Of a DNA stretch of 64,000 bases, positions 11,875-24,012 are shown piece after piece. This DNA comes from Episyrphus balteatus (lineage: Eukaryota; Arthropoda; Insecta; Diptera; Syrphidae), in the NCBI RefSeq assembly GCF_945859705.1, contig NC_079134.1:34610576-34674575 (forward strand), in the 5' to 3' direction. Position 1 is the stretch's first letter; each line of letters begins with the position of its first letter. The notes under the pieces were generated by a model. That model made no database searches. It worked only from the letters and a program-made list of their open reading frames with translations, and was not told where the DNA came from. A program made the position numbers and the translations under genes.

Positions 11875-13775
11875 GTGTCTGTCTCTATCTGGAGCTGCAG
11901 CCTAAACGAGTGAAGTGATTTTCTTCAAACTTGGTAGTTAGCAGTTTTTGGTGATTCCCTAGAGGGGAAATTGAAATTTTTTTTTTTATGACCAAAACTA
12001 ACGGTACCTGCCATATAACGGAAATAGAAAAGGTAATTTTTTTCAAAAACGGCTCTAACGATTTTGATTAAAATTTTTGTGTGTAGTACTACACATAAGG
12101 GCCAACTTTTTAAATAAAAAAAATATTTTTTGTACAGTTATTAACGGTACCTGTCATAGAACGGTTTTTTTCGTTTCTGAATATCTCGTACAAAATTAAC
12201 CCGATTTAAATGAAAATTTTTATACAAAAGTGTGTAAGTAAAGATAATATTAAAATTTCAGAAAATTTTCAAAAAACGCATTTTTGGTTTTTTAAAAAAT
12301 ATTTCAAAATTTTCTTTTGAAAAATCAATTTTTTGAAAACGGATCAATGAAAAATTTTGAAATTTAGTTTTTATGTGTAAATTAAGTATTTCTTCAAAAT
12401 GGCATACCAACTTTTTTTTTGAAAAATGTTAAAAAAATTTTATATATAAAAAATTATTTTTTTAAAAAACGGCTCCTACAATTTTCAAAATTTTTTTTCT
12501 AAAAATACCTTTTTATACGAGAAATAAAATGGCATATTTGTTTTTTTTTTTAAAGATATTTTAAAATGGAGTTTTATTAATTATAAAAACAGATTTAATT
12601 TTTTTATACTACTTATGAAATTTCTTCAAAATATCAAATTTTAAATTTCTTGAATAAAAAGCTTTAACATTATAGTTACTTAAAGCATAAGAGCAAGTAC
12701 GTGCGACCCCAGTCGTGCAATTTATTTTTTTTCAAATCCGATTATCTCCGAAACTGCTTATTCGATTTCAACGAAATTTTTTGTGAAGAAGCATTTATAT
12801 AATTTATATATAAACCAAAATTTTTTTTTTTGAAAAATCAAGTTTTCGAAAACGGGACATTGAGTTTTTTTGAAATTTTGTTTTTAGATGCTGATTAGTG
12901 ATTGCTACAAAATGGCATACCAATTTTATTTTAAAACTTTTTTTCCAAAAAATTATTTATAAAAAATTATTTTTTTTAAAAATCGGCTCTAACGATCTTG
13001 AAAAATTTTTTTTTTTAAATGCATCTTAATATACCAATGAAAACTGCATACTTGTTTTGGAGAACAATTTGATTTCAGATTTTATTTTATTTTTTTAAAA
13101 AACAAATTTTTTTTTCCAAATTTCTATATAAAAAGTCTTAAAAATTTAAGCAACTTTAACTCTAAGAGCAAGTTCGTGCGACCCAGTCGTGCATTTTATT
13201 TTATAATGCTTTTCCTTCTAAATTTTTGCATTACACATAAGATCCAACTTTTGAAATACAAAAAATATTTTTTGTACCGTTATAATGGTGCATGCCACAG
13301 AACGGTTTTTTTGATTTCTGAATATCTCGTACAAGACTAACCTGACTTTAACGAATTTTTTTACAAAAAGCGTTTAAATACCTACAGAATTTATAAAAAA
13401 TATATTAAAATTTGTTTTAGAAAAATCAAGTTTTTGAAACCGACTTGGTGAAAAATTTTGAAATCTCGTTTTTATGTGTAAATTAATTATTTCCTAAAAA
13501 TTGTATGCCAACTTTTTTTTTTGAAAAATGTTAGAAAAAAAAAAATTATATAAAAAATAATTTTTTAAAAAACGGCTGTTACGATTTTCAATTTTTTTTT
13601 TTCTAAAAATTCCTTTTTATACAAATGATATACTTTGTTTTGCGTTCGAAATCATTAAAAACGGTGTTTCATTGATTATAAAAAATTATATATCGGAAAT
13701 GTTTCAATTATAGCTTTAATATAAGAGTTACTTTAAACATAAGAGCAAGTACGTGAGACAACAGTCGTGAATTTT
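11668..13775 (+). repeat. TCTG-family repeat, long copy with three tails
   Basis: Head TTACTTGCGATATAGGTACT, core with the (TCTG)n tract, then ATAACGG/CGGCTCTAACGATTTTG phrases. The tail AAGAGCAAGTACGTGCGACC occurs three times (near 12688, 13165 and 13740). The phrase AATATCTCGTACAA also occurs twice, 1.1 kb apart. This means the right part has been duplicated in tandem. The tail and head contain GCAAGTA and TACTTGC in opposite orientation, suggesting short TIRs. No protein is encoded. Confidence 0.7.
11791..11884. repeat. (CTGT)n microsatellite inside the TCTG-family repeat
   Basis: About 23 tetranucleotide units with one TGTG interruption near the end. Shorter versions occupy the same place in the other family members (11388, 17770 inverted, 27259), so the tract is an ancestral part of the repeat that expanded here. 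Confidence 0.95.
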
Positions 13776-15539
13776 ATTTTAACGTGTATTTAGATCAGGG
13801 CAACCTGATAAAAATTGAAGGTTATATATTTAACATTTACTTATTGCAGTACAAATTGTTCTCTTTCTCGTAAAAATAGCAAATATTCATCAGTCTGATC
13901 ATATGGTCGCTGTCTTTTTATTTGTTATTGATAGATATATCTTTTTAATAAATATGTGACACATTTGATGAGTTGTTTTACTGTTCCCATGATAGGATTT
14001 ACTGAAGGAAAACACATTTTTATTGTATTTTCTCACAGTAAAACAATTTATACGAGATCACAAAAAGAAGTATTTTTTTTTTTTTTTCAAAGCAATAAAA
14101 TCTTTTTTACAACTTTGTCCCATTAATTGACAGGAAATGTATCTTTTTTTACGACAAAATGGTATATTACCTATAGATACGTAATGCATATCTCTGATAA
14201 TAATTCCTGAAGGACACATATTTTCTCGTTTAAATGACAATATCTTTTGGACTCTTGTGTTCGGCCCCAAGTGGCAAATAGAACATTGCTATAGGGTTGT
14301 TTTACAGATTAATAATTCTAATATGCGTTGTCGTGGTGTTCTTATATTTTTTTTTCTCATCAAAATATGGATTTTCATACAACAACGACAGCGAATATCT
14401 AATTTCATAAATTTTATGAAATATAACGTAATTGATGTATCCTTAGATAAAATTTTCGCATAACATCTGAATAAATAACCTTTGTTTGGGCCATTTTCAA
14501 TAGAATATGTTTTTTTTTCGATTGCAGAGGGCAATAAAAACCAAAATAAATGACCCAAAGAACAAAAGTACACAAAAAAAGTGTGAGAGATGAGGTGTTG
14601 CCACCTGCAAGGACACACTCATGTTAAGAGTAACAGCCCTTGGAGATCCTTTTGCCTATAGATTTTGTATACCTTTTTTTCGTGTTTATTTTATCTCATT
14701 CTACCAGTGTTTCACCTTCAATGTTTTTATTATTTTTTTGTCTCCTTTTTGACGGCGATAAATTGTCCTTTGTGGATGTTTGCTTGGGGCCAGTGTTAGA
14801 GCGCGCGTAAATTTTTTTTTTCTTGTGTTCGTCCTTTACAATTTTATATCCAAAGCATTTATACATTTAGGATGCTATATAACACTCTTCTTGTAAAAGA
14901 AATTCGACCCATGGGACATATAACTGTTGGACAAGTGAAATTGTTTGTCATTTTTACCTTCACAATAAACTCTTATAACTTGCAAAATTCAAGAGAAAAA
15001 CTTACTTCGTCAAGGGAAAGAGTTTCACATTTTTTGTTTAGAATTAATTTTTGTAGATTTTTTGTTCTTTCGCAGATTTGAAATTATTTTATATTTTTTT
15101 TTACTGAGAAAGGGATTACTCTTTTGGGAATAAAGCGTTAGCTGATGTCCTATTACATAAAAATATGCTAAAAGACTGTCAGCAAAAAACTAAGCAATTT
15201 ATTTCATTTCAACGCAAGGCGGTACTTTTTTTTTTAGTTTAGTTGAATTGGTTTACAAATAATTTTTTGAAATCATAAAAGATTTGACTTTGCTGAATCT
15301 TAATCTGGTTTCAAAAAAATTCTAGCAAATACCATTTTTTGAAAAATGATTTTTTTTTTAAATATGAGTAGATTGTAGAAAATAACTCTTTTAGATTCGG
15401 TTGACCTTGATGTACAAAAATAAAACCATTATTCATATTAAGCTCAAATTTGGAGGACTAATTTCTCATAACATCATGATCTGTCATATTACACTAAATT
15501 TGCATTTATTAAGAAAAGTTTAAACACATTTTAAGATAC
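13776..15539. other. Non-coding DNA
   Basis: Two antiparallel frames at 14257-14618 have no domain. No repeat border or gene is recognised. Confidence 0.45.
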
Positions 15540-15542
15540 TAA

Positions 15543-16589
15543 AGCTATGATTACACGGTCAACGAAATGGGTCAACGCGTTGACTCTCTGACGTAAAAAT
15601 TACGTCACAATCTGTCCCAAGAGTGTCACGTCGTGTGATCGTCAACGAAAACTGCTGTCATTGCATTGACGGGTACGATGACACTCGCGTTGACACACAT
15701 TTTTGGGTCAACGCATTGACTATTTTCGATGACCGTGTAATCTCTCTGTCATTGCCATTGGGACGCGTTGACAGGGTTTTAGGACTGGGTGTCATCGCAA
15801 TGACCCTGTCCCAGCGTTGACGCGGCAGAATTTAATACCGTGTCATCGTTTCAGATTGACATTGTTTTTTGTATAGAAATGTGATGAAAGTTGGATGGGG
15901 AAAATATTTTGTTATTTTTTTTACAAAAAAAAAAAAACTTTTCGGTATGGCCATGGCATCCATGTTGGATGCAAAAAAATTTTTTTTTGCAAAAAACCAG
16001 AAACCATTTGTATATTCTAAACTACATTTTAAGACCATAACCATTAACATTGGGTGCGGTGTTCCTATGCTATAAGCGTTTGAAGGTGGCCATATTGATT
16101 TTTATTAGATTTTTTTTAAATCAAATGACGAAACTTTTTTAATTTTTTTTTTTAAATTTTTCGACAAAACTTTGGTAATTTTACATTTATATTCGTTCAA
16201 CAATCTTATCAGCAATCGTTTAAGACTTTCATCTTAAAAGTGCATTACGTATATCTCGAAATTTTAACATTTCAATGCAACCATGTCAAACTAATTTTTG
16301 TTTACTTTTTCTATGAGAACTTTTTTCAAATCTCATTTTCTCCGCTTTTTTTTTCAAAATATTTTTGGAAAATTTAAATTTTTGCTTTGTGTCAAACAGT
16401 GTTGACACACCTGCGCGTCAACGTAATTTAGGACAATATTGACGCAATAGTGTCAATCGTGTGATATTCAATGTTTTAAGCATTGACATTGTGAACGTTG
16501 ACGGTGAGATGACAGAGAGAATATGGATCTTTTCTTGACGTCAGAGAGTCAACGCGTTGACCGATTTCGTTGACCGAGTAATCATAGCT
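15543..16589. mobile_element. 1047-bp MITE with 52-bp TIRs and TAA duplication
   Basis: The left arm starts AGCTATGATTACACGGTCAA and runs about 52 bp. The right arm (16538-16589) is its inverse with only two visible mismatches. TAA flanks both sides (15540-15542, 16590-16592). Each arm contains the perfect palindrome GTCAACGCGTTGAC, and further GTCAACG/GTCAATG/GTCATTG motifs fill the sub-terminal 250 bp on both sides, as expected for repeated transposase-binding sites. A 3-bp TWA target is typical of PIF/Harbinger, so I infer a Harbinger-like MITE. No transposase is encoded. The core (about 15990-16372) is shared with the hAT-like element at 49902-51105. Confidence 0.85.
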
Positions 16590-16592
16590 TAA

Positions 16593-17032
16593 GTAACAAA
16601 AACAGCAAAAATATCGAAATTTTACAGTTTTTAGTAAATCCCACATAAAAAAAAACACCTTAATTAAGGAAAATGCGTAAAATATCAACGCCCATTAGGT
16701 ATATTTAAAAAGTCATATATGTAAAAAAAAAAAAACAATATAAAATACATTAAACAAAATGTTTAGGTGTTTTATAATTTTATATACTAAAAACTACTAT
16801 GTATATCTCGAAAACCAGAGCTGACCGAAATTTTTTGAGTTCGGATTCAAAATCAACACACTAAAATTCATTAGAAAAGTATACTTTTGATGTAGGGAGA
16901 AAGATATGTAATATGAATTTTAAGAGATCCGTTTCTTTATGCTAACATATGCAAAACCTACTAAACTTACTTAAATTAAGATATCACGAAGAAGAAAATA
17001 GATATTGAGAAGATTGAAACTGAATTTGAAAG
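16593..17032. other. Non-coding DNA
   Basis: A+T-rich spacer between two repeats; contains a phrase AAAACCAGAGCTGACC that may be a repeat remnant. No gene. Confidence 0.4.
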
Positions 17033-17885
17033 ACTGGGGTCGCACGTACTTGCTCTTATGGTAAAAGTTACTCTAATTTTAAAGCTTTTCATAAGTGGTA
17101 CAAAATAAAATCTTTTTTTATAAATAATTAAATACCGTTTTAAATGATCTTTTACAAAAAAACTAAGTTCTATTTTTGGTATAAAAAGGAATTTTTAGAA
17201 AATTTTGTACGTAAATCGTTAGAGCCATTTAAAAAAAATTAAAGTTGGTGTGCCATTTTCAAGAAATAATTAATTTACAAAAACGGAATTTCAAAATTTT
17301 TTACCAACCCGTTTCCAAAAAATTGATTTTTCAAAAAAAAAAATTTTGAAATATTTTTTAAAAATTCAAAAATGTGTTTTTTGAAAAATTTAAAATTTTT
17401 TAAATACCGATAGTTTAAACGTTTCTGTACAAAAATTTTGGTCGAAATATGTTTTGTCGTTTACGAGAAATTCATAAATCAAAATAACCGTTCTATGGCA
17501 GGTACCGTTAATAACGGTTCAAAAAATATTTTTTTTTTATTTCCAAAGGAAGCTTTTATGTGCTTCACTACACACAAAAATTTTAATCAAAATCGTTAGA
17601 GCCGTTTTTGAAAAAATAACATTTTCTATTTCCGTTATGTGACAGGTATCGTTTGTTATGGTCGTAAAAAAAATTTAAATTTGTCCTCTAGGGAATAACC
17701 CAAAACTGTTAACTACCAAGTTTGAAGGAAATTGTTCCATTAGTTTAGGCGGTAGCTCGAGGTACACATAGACAGACGGACAGACAGAATTGCCGGACCC
17801 ACTTTTTTGGCATTCTCCATCATCGTAATGTCATGTAAAATTGTTATCTCAAGTTCGATTTTATTTACGAATCCATAACTTGCCT
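17033..17885 (-). repeat. TCTG-family repeat, inverted copy
   Basis: Read on the minus strand this has the family order: head with AACTTGAGATAACAATTTTA, the core TGACATTACGATGATGGAGA, a short TCTGTCCGTCTG tract, CGGCTCTAACGATTTTG, and the tail AAGAGCAAGTACGTGCGACC at 17037-17056. It is the mirror partner of the long copy at 11668-13775, about 3.3 kb away. Confidence 0.75.
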
Positions 17886-19426
17886 TCATAAATCGTAACA
17901 ATTTTAATTGCAAAAGATTACATTATGCCAAAATATTTCTTCGAAAACAGCAAACGAAAATGGATTTTTGAGATTTTCTAACGGGAATATCTAAAAAACG
18001 TGACGTGCTAGGCCAATTCTGACTTTGGATTCGGAATCAGGATACAAAAATCTAAAAGTATAGTTTTATTAAAAGGACGATTTCCTTGCAGACCAGTATT
18101 TGCTATTTATTATTTATTTGTCAACTTTTCCTAACTTAAATCAAAAAGACAGAGCTATGAGAGGTCTAACAATTATTAGAGCCACTTTCATAAAAATTGC
18201 AATTCCTCAAAAAAAAAAAAAAAAAAAAAAAACACTCAAAATTCTCTTGGACTTATGTGAACTAAATCAATAGATTTTTATAATCATGCAAAATCTTTTC
18301 CACCTGTCCTTTTTAGAATTAAAACTTATAACATCTTTTAAAACTGCATTACCCACAAAAACCAAAGTATACACAAAAATACAGTAGATATTTCGAAATC
18401 AATTTGACTACGATTGATCATGCATACAAATCGAATGTTTATGCAGTCATCTCAATTACTTATAGTAGGTATATATAAAATAAGCCCAATCTGCCTTTGT
18501 AATTTTGCGGCCTGGCAAACTTTCACTATATCGTCATTTAATTCCTCCCATTTGGCGTGGCAATGTTTTTCAATTAAACATTATTCAATCAGACGTCGTC
18601 GTCATATGGTGTGTGGGCGGAAGTTCCATGTCATTTACATTTGTGATGGCTTGATGCCAGACATATGCATACACAAAAACAGTGTTTGTTGTTGTTGTAT
18701 AGGAACTATATGAGCAATCCATCCGAGTGCGAGTGAAGGTGTAGATAGAGAGAGGACTTAAAACAAAAAAGCTTAAGGTAGAAGCCACTCGTCTGTATAC
18801 AAATGTTGTTTGTATATGCAAATGTTTACTAGGCATAACGCATAACATCCTATATCCTAATTGAAATCCACCTTAATTGCAGTATCATTAGGTTGAGTTC
18901 TGAAGCCCAAAATTTTCATCCTAACCATACAATAGATATATACACTGTGATACACTATAGTGTCTAGACTACCAACCCATATATATGAAGACACACTCGC
19001 AATGTGTATGAGAAATTTTAATTGTGACACAACGAATGCGAATCATATGAATAATAATGAATCCTGAATTTCTCTACATCCTTCTGTTGTGGAGCAAATT
19101 TAGTCTAAAAAAAAATGGTGTTCTAGTTTCTGTAGAATGTAGAGAAAAATCAACATATCAGGGGATAAAGACAGGGTTGTTATACAGACTAATTCAGGAG
19201 GAATGTGCCAAAAACCTATAGCGCGTAGGCAGGGTCGAGAAAAGAGAAAAATCTTGTTGGAAAAGGGGAGTCTATTCGCCCCCATTTGCTGGAAAATGCA
19301 TCAAACCTGTCAATTTTTAGTACATTCTACAATATTAATCCCCCATACCGTCATAAAGTGAATTCCTTACTTAGTGGTACATATTATAATTTTCGTGATC
19401 CTAGGTTACTGATGATTCATATATAA
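17886..19426. other. Non-coding DNA with a higher-complexity island
   Basis: 18209-18231 is a long A-run. 18400-19060 has normal complexity and moderate G+C with no long frame, unlike its surroundings. It could be single-copy regulatory DNA, but nothing in it identifies a function. Confidence 0.4.
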
Positions 19427-20410
19427 AAAAAAAAATCATGTGTGCAATTCACACGTGGTAGAAGTGAAACCTTAAAAAATCATTTTTTTTGCAAAAAAAA
19501 TAGAAAAAATCTACCTATTTTTATTCTATCACCTTCAAATCCATATTTTTTATATGACAACCTAGATAAATGTTATATCATCTGAAAGCTTATTGTCTTA
19601 GCTCAAAATATATATGTCGATCAAGTCTATGAGACATCTACAAAAAGAGCTAGATTTTTTGAACTCGATCAATTTCCATCAAAAAAAGCGAAAAAACACG
19701 TATTTTTATCTTCTCACATTATTAAATCCATTTTTTTCCCTAACAACCTATACAAATTTTTACATCATCTGGAAGCTTATTGTATTGCTCAAAATATATA
19801 TATCGATCAGGTCTATGAGACATCTACAAAAAGAGCTAGAATTTTTTAAACTCGATGAAATTTCATCCAAAAAGCAAAAAAAAACTTTTATTTTTATGTT
19901 CTCATGCTATTAAATCAATTTTTTTGTTTGACAACCTTGTCTAACAACGTTGTCTAACAATCATTTTTAAAGTCAACCATGTCGAATTTCCAGACTGAGA
20001 TTACGGTACTTCTTACACTGGTAGGTGGTTGTTTTTTTAAGGTATTTTAAATTTTTTTTCAATTTAAGATTGTGTAACTTGTAGAGCACGTAACGTTATG
20101 TGTGATATATCAAAAAAAAAGGTTATGTTATCAGCCTGCGTATTAAAGTTTAACCAAATTTGTATGTGCACTAGATCAAAAGATATAACGTGTGTTGGAA
20201 AAGAACATCTTTTTACTGTTATATCCGAATTTTGAATATGAAATTAATTGAAATTTTGTACAATTATAATTTATTTAATTACCTATCTACAGTACAAATT
20301 TCATTCATCTATCTATTAAAACAAAAAAGTTATAACAAGTTGAAGTCGTGTCGCGTTTTCGTTTCATCTTGTTTCAAATCACTACGATACTAAAGAAGTT
20401 TTCACTTCAA
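19427..20410 (-). repeat. Dispersed repeat Z, copy A
   Basis: The whole stretch is matched in inverted orientation by 27790-28602. Its borders are CATGTGTGCAATTCACACGT...GTAGAAGTGAAACC on the left and GAAGTTTTCACTTC on the right, so the ends carry a short inverted GAAGTGAAA. Within it a ~190-bp unit with AAGCTTATTGT, GTCTATGAGACATCTAC and AAAAGAGCTAG is repeated in tandem. A short frame at 20190-20393 is conserved between copies A and B, but only because the DNA is repeated. Confidence 0.8.
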
Positions 20411-22424
20411 AATTGCTTGCAGACTTAACTCTGTAATTAAGCCTTATGAAGATTTTCATTTTAGTTAAAGCGAAGGCGTAGCGATCCAGATCCAAGTTTT
20501 AAAAATATACATACATGAAATGGCTCGTTGTCTAACAATCATTTATTCGGGTATTTTAAAGGGAAACTGATTAATTTGAGCAATTTTTGTTATAATGAAA
20601 TCGTTGTATGAAATCGATTCACAACTTTCAAAATTTAAAAACCTTCCTCAAAAGTGATATAACATTCGTACCACTTGCGAAAGTGTGAATTAACAATGCA
20701 CGTAAATCAGATATTTTTTAAACCATGCTTTAGCTCTTCCGAATAACGAAGATTTTATTCGTGGTATAACGTCAAAATCCTCTAAACCATCTCGTTAAGC
20801 CCTAACGTCTTAATCATTGCACCATTTCTTTATGTCAACTCGATAGAAATCAGGATCGAAAATAGGAAATCCACTTAAAGTCTTTTGTCGATCAGTATAT
20901 CCTTGACCAAACAAATTATGTCTCCTACAGGTTTTTAATTATTTATAGTTTCCTCATAATTCTGAGAAACATCCCTTTACACAACATATTCTTCAAAATC
21001 ATCCCCATCCATTATTAAAACATTAATAAAATACAAAAAAAAAAAAAAAAATAATAATAATAATTTACTTTTCTTTTTGTCTTGATAATTTTTTCTCGTC
21101 AAAAGTTTTTTGAAATACCTGAGCTTATCACAAAAGTCTTCTTTATTAAAAAAAAATCCTTCTCGTTCCTACCATTCCAAACAATAAATTCTTTGAATTT
21201 TCTGGACTGCTTTCCAAAAATGAATTCTTTGAAAATCAAATAAATTTTCACGTCCGTTGGTTGTATTTTCGACCCTTGAAAATTAAATTTTCGAAGAGAA
21301 ATTTAATGCCGCTTAATGGCTTAATTTAAAAGTTTTAAATTTGTATCGAATAAATTTTGATTGTTTTACTTGGAAAAGTTTTAAAACAACTTATAAAATG
21401 GTAATAAAAACGGTCAAGTAACAAAATAAAAATTTTCTCTGATACAAAAATCAATTGACGATAATTTCTGCCGAAAACTGCAAAAGTAAGAAAAAAAAAT
21501 ATGTATGTTTTTTGTTTTGAATATGTCAATAACACATCAAACAAAATTTACCGAGAACGGAAAGTAATTTTGTTTTGTTTTTTTTTTTATTTTTTATTTC
21601 TTTATATTATTAGGTAATCTGTTTTTTTTTTTTATTTTACACAGTATTTTTAAATTCTGTACAATTCTTTATTTCAACAAATTTGGAAATCTTATCTAAA
21701 AATCCATAATTTTGATTTCGAATGATTTGAACTAGAAATTAAAATTCTCAAATAACTTTTCTGGGCCAGTTTTTCTGGACCAACAAAAATGTTTTTATAA
21801 TGAAAATAAATGCGCACTTTTTTGTTTTAAAATCCAGTACTATAGACTTGATGCTTTTTGGAAAACTGAATCTTGAGTTTAGAAAATTTTGAATTTGTTT
21901 AATTTTGGATATAAAGAATTTTAAAATACAGCATTTGAGAATTCGAATTTTGGTATTTCCAAAATTATTATTACCCAAAGCATATTATTGTGAGAGGTTC
22001 AAAATTCTGACTTCTAAACTATTTTTTTTTTTGCTCTTAATTTCTGCTTTTTTTTTTGTTCTGTCATACTAAATTCTGCTTCAAAATGCTGTTTGTAAAT
22101 ATTTGAAACGAAACAGGATTTTAAATCAAAATTTTGTAAGAACAATATTGGCCCCAGCAATCTGGTTTTGACAGTAGCTTATTTTTTCTCTATGGGATCA
22201 TTGAAACAATAAGTAACTGGTATGGTTTGTAATAATTCACTTACAAAAAAAAAAAAATAAATAAAAAATAAAACTTATTTAAGTTTCTTCCGCCATCGCC
22301 ACCGGTAACCTTCTATTTAACTCTATTGTCCACATTCAAAAGTTTCTGTTTATTGGTTTATTTCTTATGAAATTGCTTGATTTGATCCAAAATGTGTGTG
22401 CTTCAGCACTAGTATTAGCAATAT
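20411..22424. other. Non-coding DNA
   Basis: A+T-rich with homopolymers, including an A-run near 21032-21049. No gene or repeat border is recognised. Confidence 0.45.
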
Positions 22425-22432
22425 GGAACTTG

Positions 22433-23895
22433 CAGGGTTGCTACAAAGCTCAAAAGTGAGCTGAGCTCAGCTCACAGCTCAGCTCAAATTTTGAGCTAGA
22501 TCACTTTTGAGCTATGTACCATAGATCAGCTCATTTGAGCTGAACTGAAAGTGAGCTGAGCTGATGGTTGAGCTGAGCTGTTGGGTGAGCTGAGCTATCG
22601 GTGAGCTGAGCTTTTTTGTGAGCTTAGGTAAAGTGAGCTGAGCTGTGATGGGTGAGAGGATACATTGATTTTTATTTGGAAAGTATAATAAAATATGAAG
22701 ATATTTTAAACTTTTATAAACCACCATAGCTTAAGATGTTTGGTTCTAGTTATTAATGGAATAATTTTAACACATGGATATTTCTATAAATAAAACAGAT
22801 AATTTTTCGTGATCGTTTCTCATGGTTTTTTTTTAATAGTAAATATATTTCTATTTTTTTAGTAAAATATTCCTTTTTTTATCATAAAAAAAAAATTCCG
22901 GTACAATCCGGTTTTTGACTTTTTTCAAAATTCCGAGAAAATCGCCTTTGAAAGTTGGGTAAATTTTTTTTTCGAAAAATCCCCGAATCTTTGAACGCTT
23001 CTGGAAGCTAAACCGCTTGAGAGCAATTTTTGGGAGTGATGCCAAGTGATAGCTTGTGTCATGGGCCTACGCTTTGCACATTATCAGATTTTTAAAAAAT
23101 CGCCTTCCATGTTAAACCGCCACATCATGCCTATTTTTTCAGAATCGTGCCTATTTTTGTTTTCTCCCGGTTTGAGAACGCGTGGACCTACAGGGATGGG
23201 AGTTGTACCCAAATGTAGGTTAGAGTCCCCGCTACCTTTTGGCATCAAAAATTTTATTTTCGTTTTCTTCAAAATTCCGCGATATAGGCGTTGGAACGCT
23301 TTGATCTAGAGACAGGGGAGTGGTGCCATATGAAAGCTTATATTCTCAGCTACCCGATAGTGGTATAATCCGGTTTTTCGATTTTTTCAAAATTCCGAGA
23401 AAATCGCGTTTGAAAGTTGGGGTAAAATTTTTTTTCGAAAAATCCCCGAATCTTTGAACGCTCCTGGAAGCTAAACCGCTTGAGAGCAATTTTTGGGAGT
23501 GATGCCAAATGATAGCTCGTGTCATGGGCCTACGCTTTGCACATTGTCAGATTTTTAAAAAATCGCCTTCCATGTTAAACCGCCACATCATGCCTATTTT
23601 TTCAGAATCGTGCCTATTTTTTTTTACTGTTAAGTTCTCCCGGTTCGAGACGGCGTGGACCTACAGGGATGAGAGTTGTACCCAATTGTAGGTTAGAGTC
23701 CCCGGTACCTTTTGGCATCAAAAATTTTTTTTTCATTTTCTTCAAAATTCCGAGATATAGGCGTTGGAAGTTGGGGCGCTCACTTTCAGCTCAGCTCAAA
23801 TGAGCTGAGCTATGGGACCTAGCTCAAAAGTGAGCTAGCTCAAAATTTGAGCTGAGCTGTGAGCTGAGCTGAAATGTGAGCTTTTTGCAACCCTG
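22433..23895. mobile_element. hAT-like non-autonomous element with GAGCT-rich arms
   Basis: The ends are CAGGGTTGC and its inverse GCAACCCTG. They are flanked by 8-bp duplications with one mismatch (GGAACTTG at 22425-22432, GCAACTTG at 23896-23903). An 8-bp TSD and a CAGGG-type end are typical of the hAT superfamily. The TIRs run about 80 bp and consist largely of GAGCTGAGCT repeats, which are themselves locally self-complementary through AGCT. The middle is a direct duplication: 22907-23368 and 23369-~23775 carry the same ~400-460 bp sequence. No transposase is encoded. Confidence 0.88.
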
Positions 23896-23897
23896 GC

Positions 23898-24012
23898 AAC
23901 TTGCCACATGGAAATTACCACATACAACTTGCCACATGCAACTTGCCACATGCAACTTGCCACATACAACTTGCCACGTGCAACTTGCCACATGAAACAT
24001 GTAACTTGCAAC
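23898..24012. repeat. 14-bp minisatellite
   Basis: About seven units of GCAACTTGCCACAT with small changes. The hAT-like element's TSD lies in this sequence, so the element landed at the left edge of the array. Confidence 0.85.

Noticed and set aside
11674..11913. Open frame with a repeated VCLSVCLS segment
   Set aside because: Produced by the (TCTG)n tract.
15832..16075. Antiparallel 68- and 72-codon frames
   Set aside because: They lie in the MITE interior, span A/T-runs and have no domain.
20190..20393. 67-codon frame conserved at 27804-28007 on the other strand
   Set aside because: Conservation is explained by repeat Z copies A and B; no domain and no start context.
22512..22727. 71-codon minus-strand frame with repeated AQL/SSP residues
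   Set aside because: Produced by the GAGCT-rich arm of the hAT-like element.
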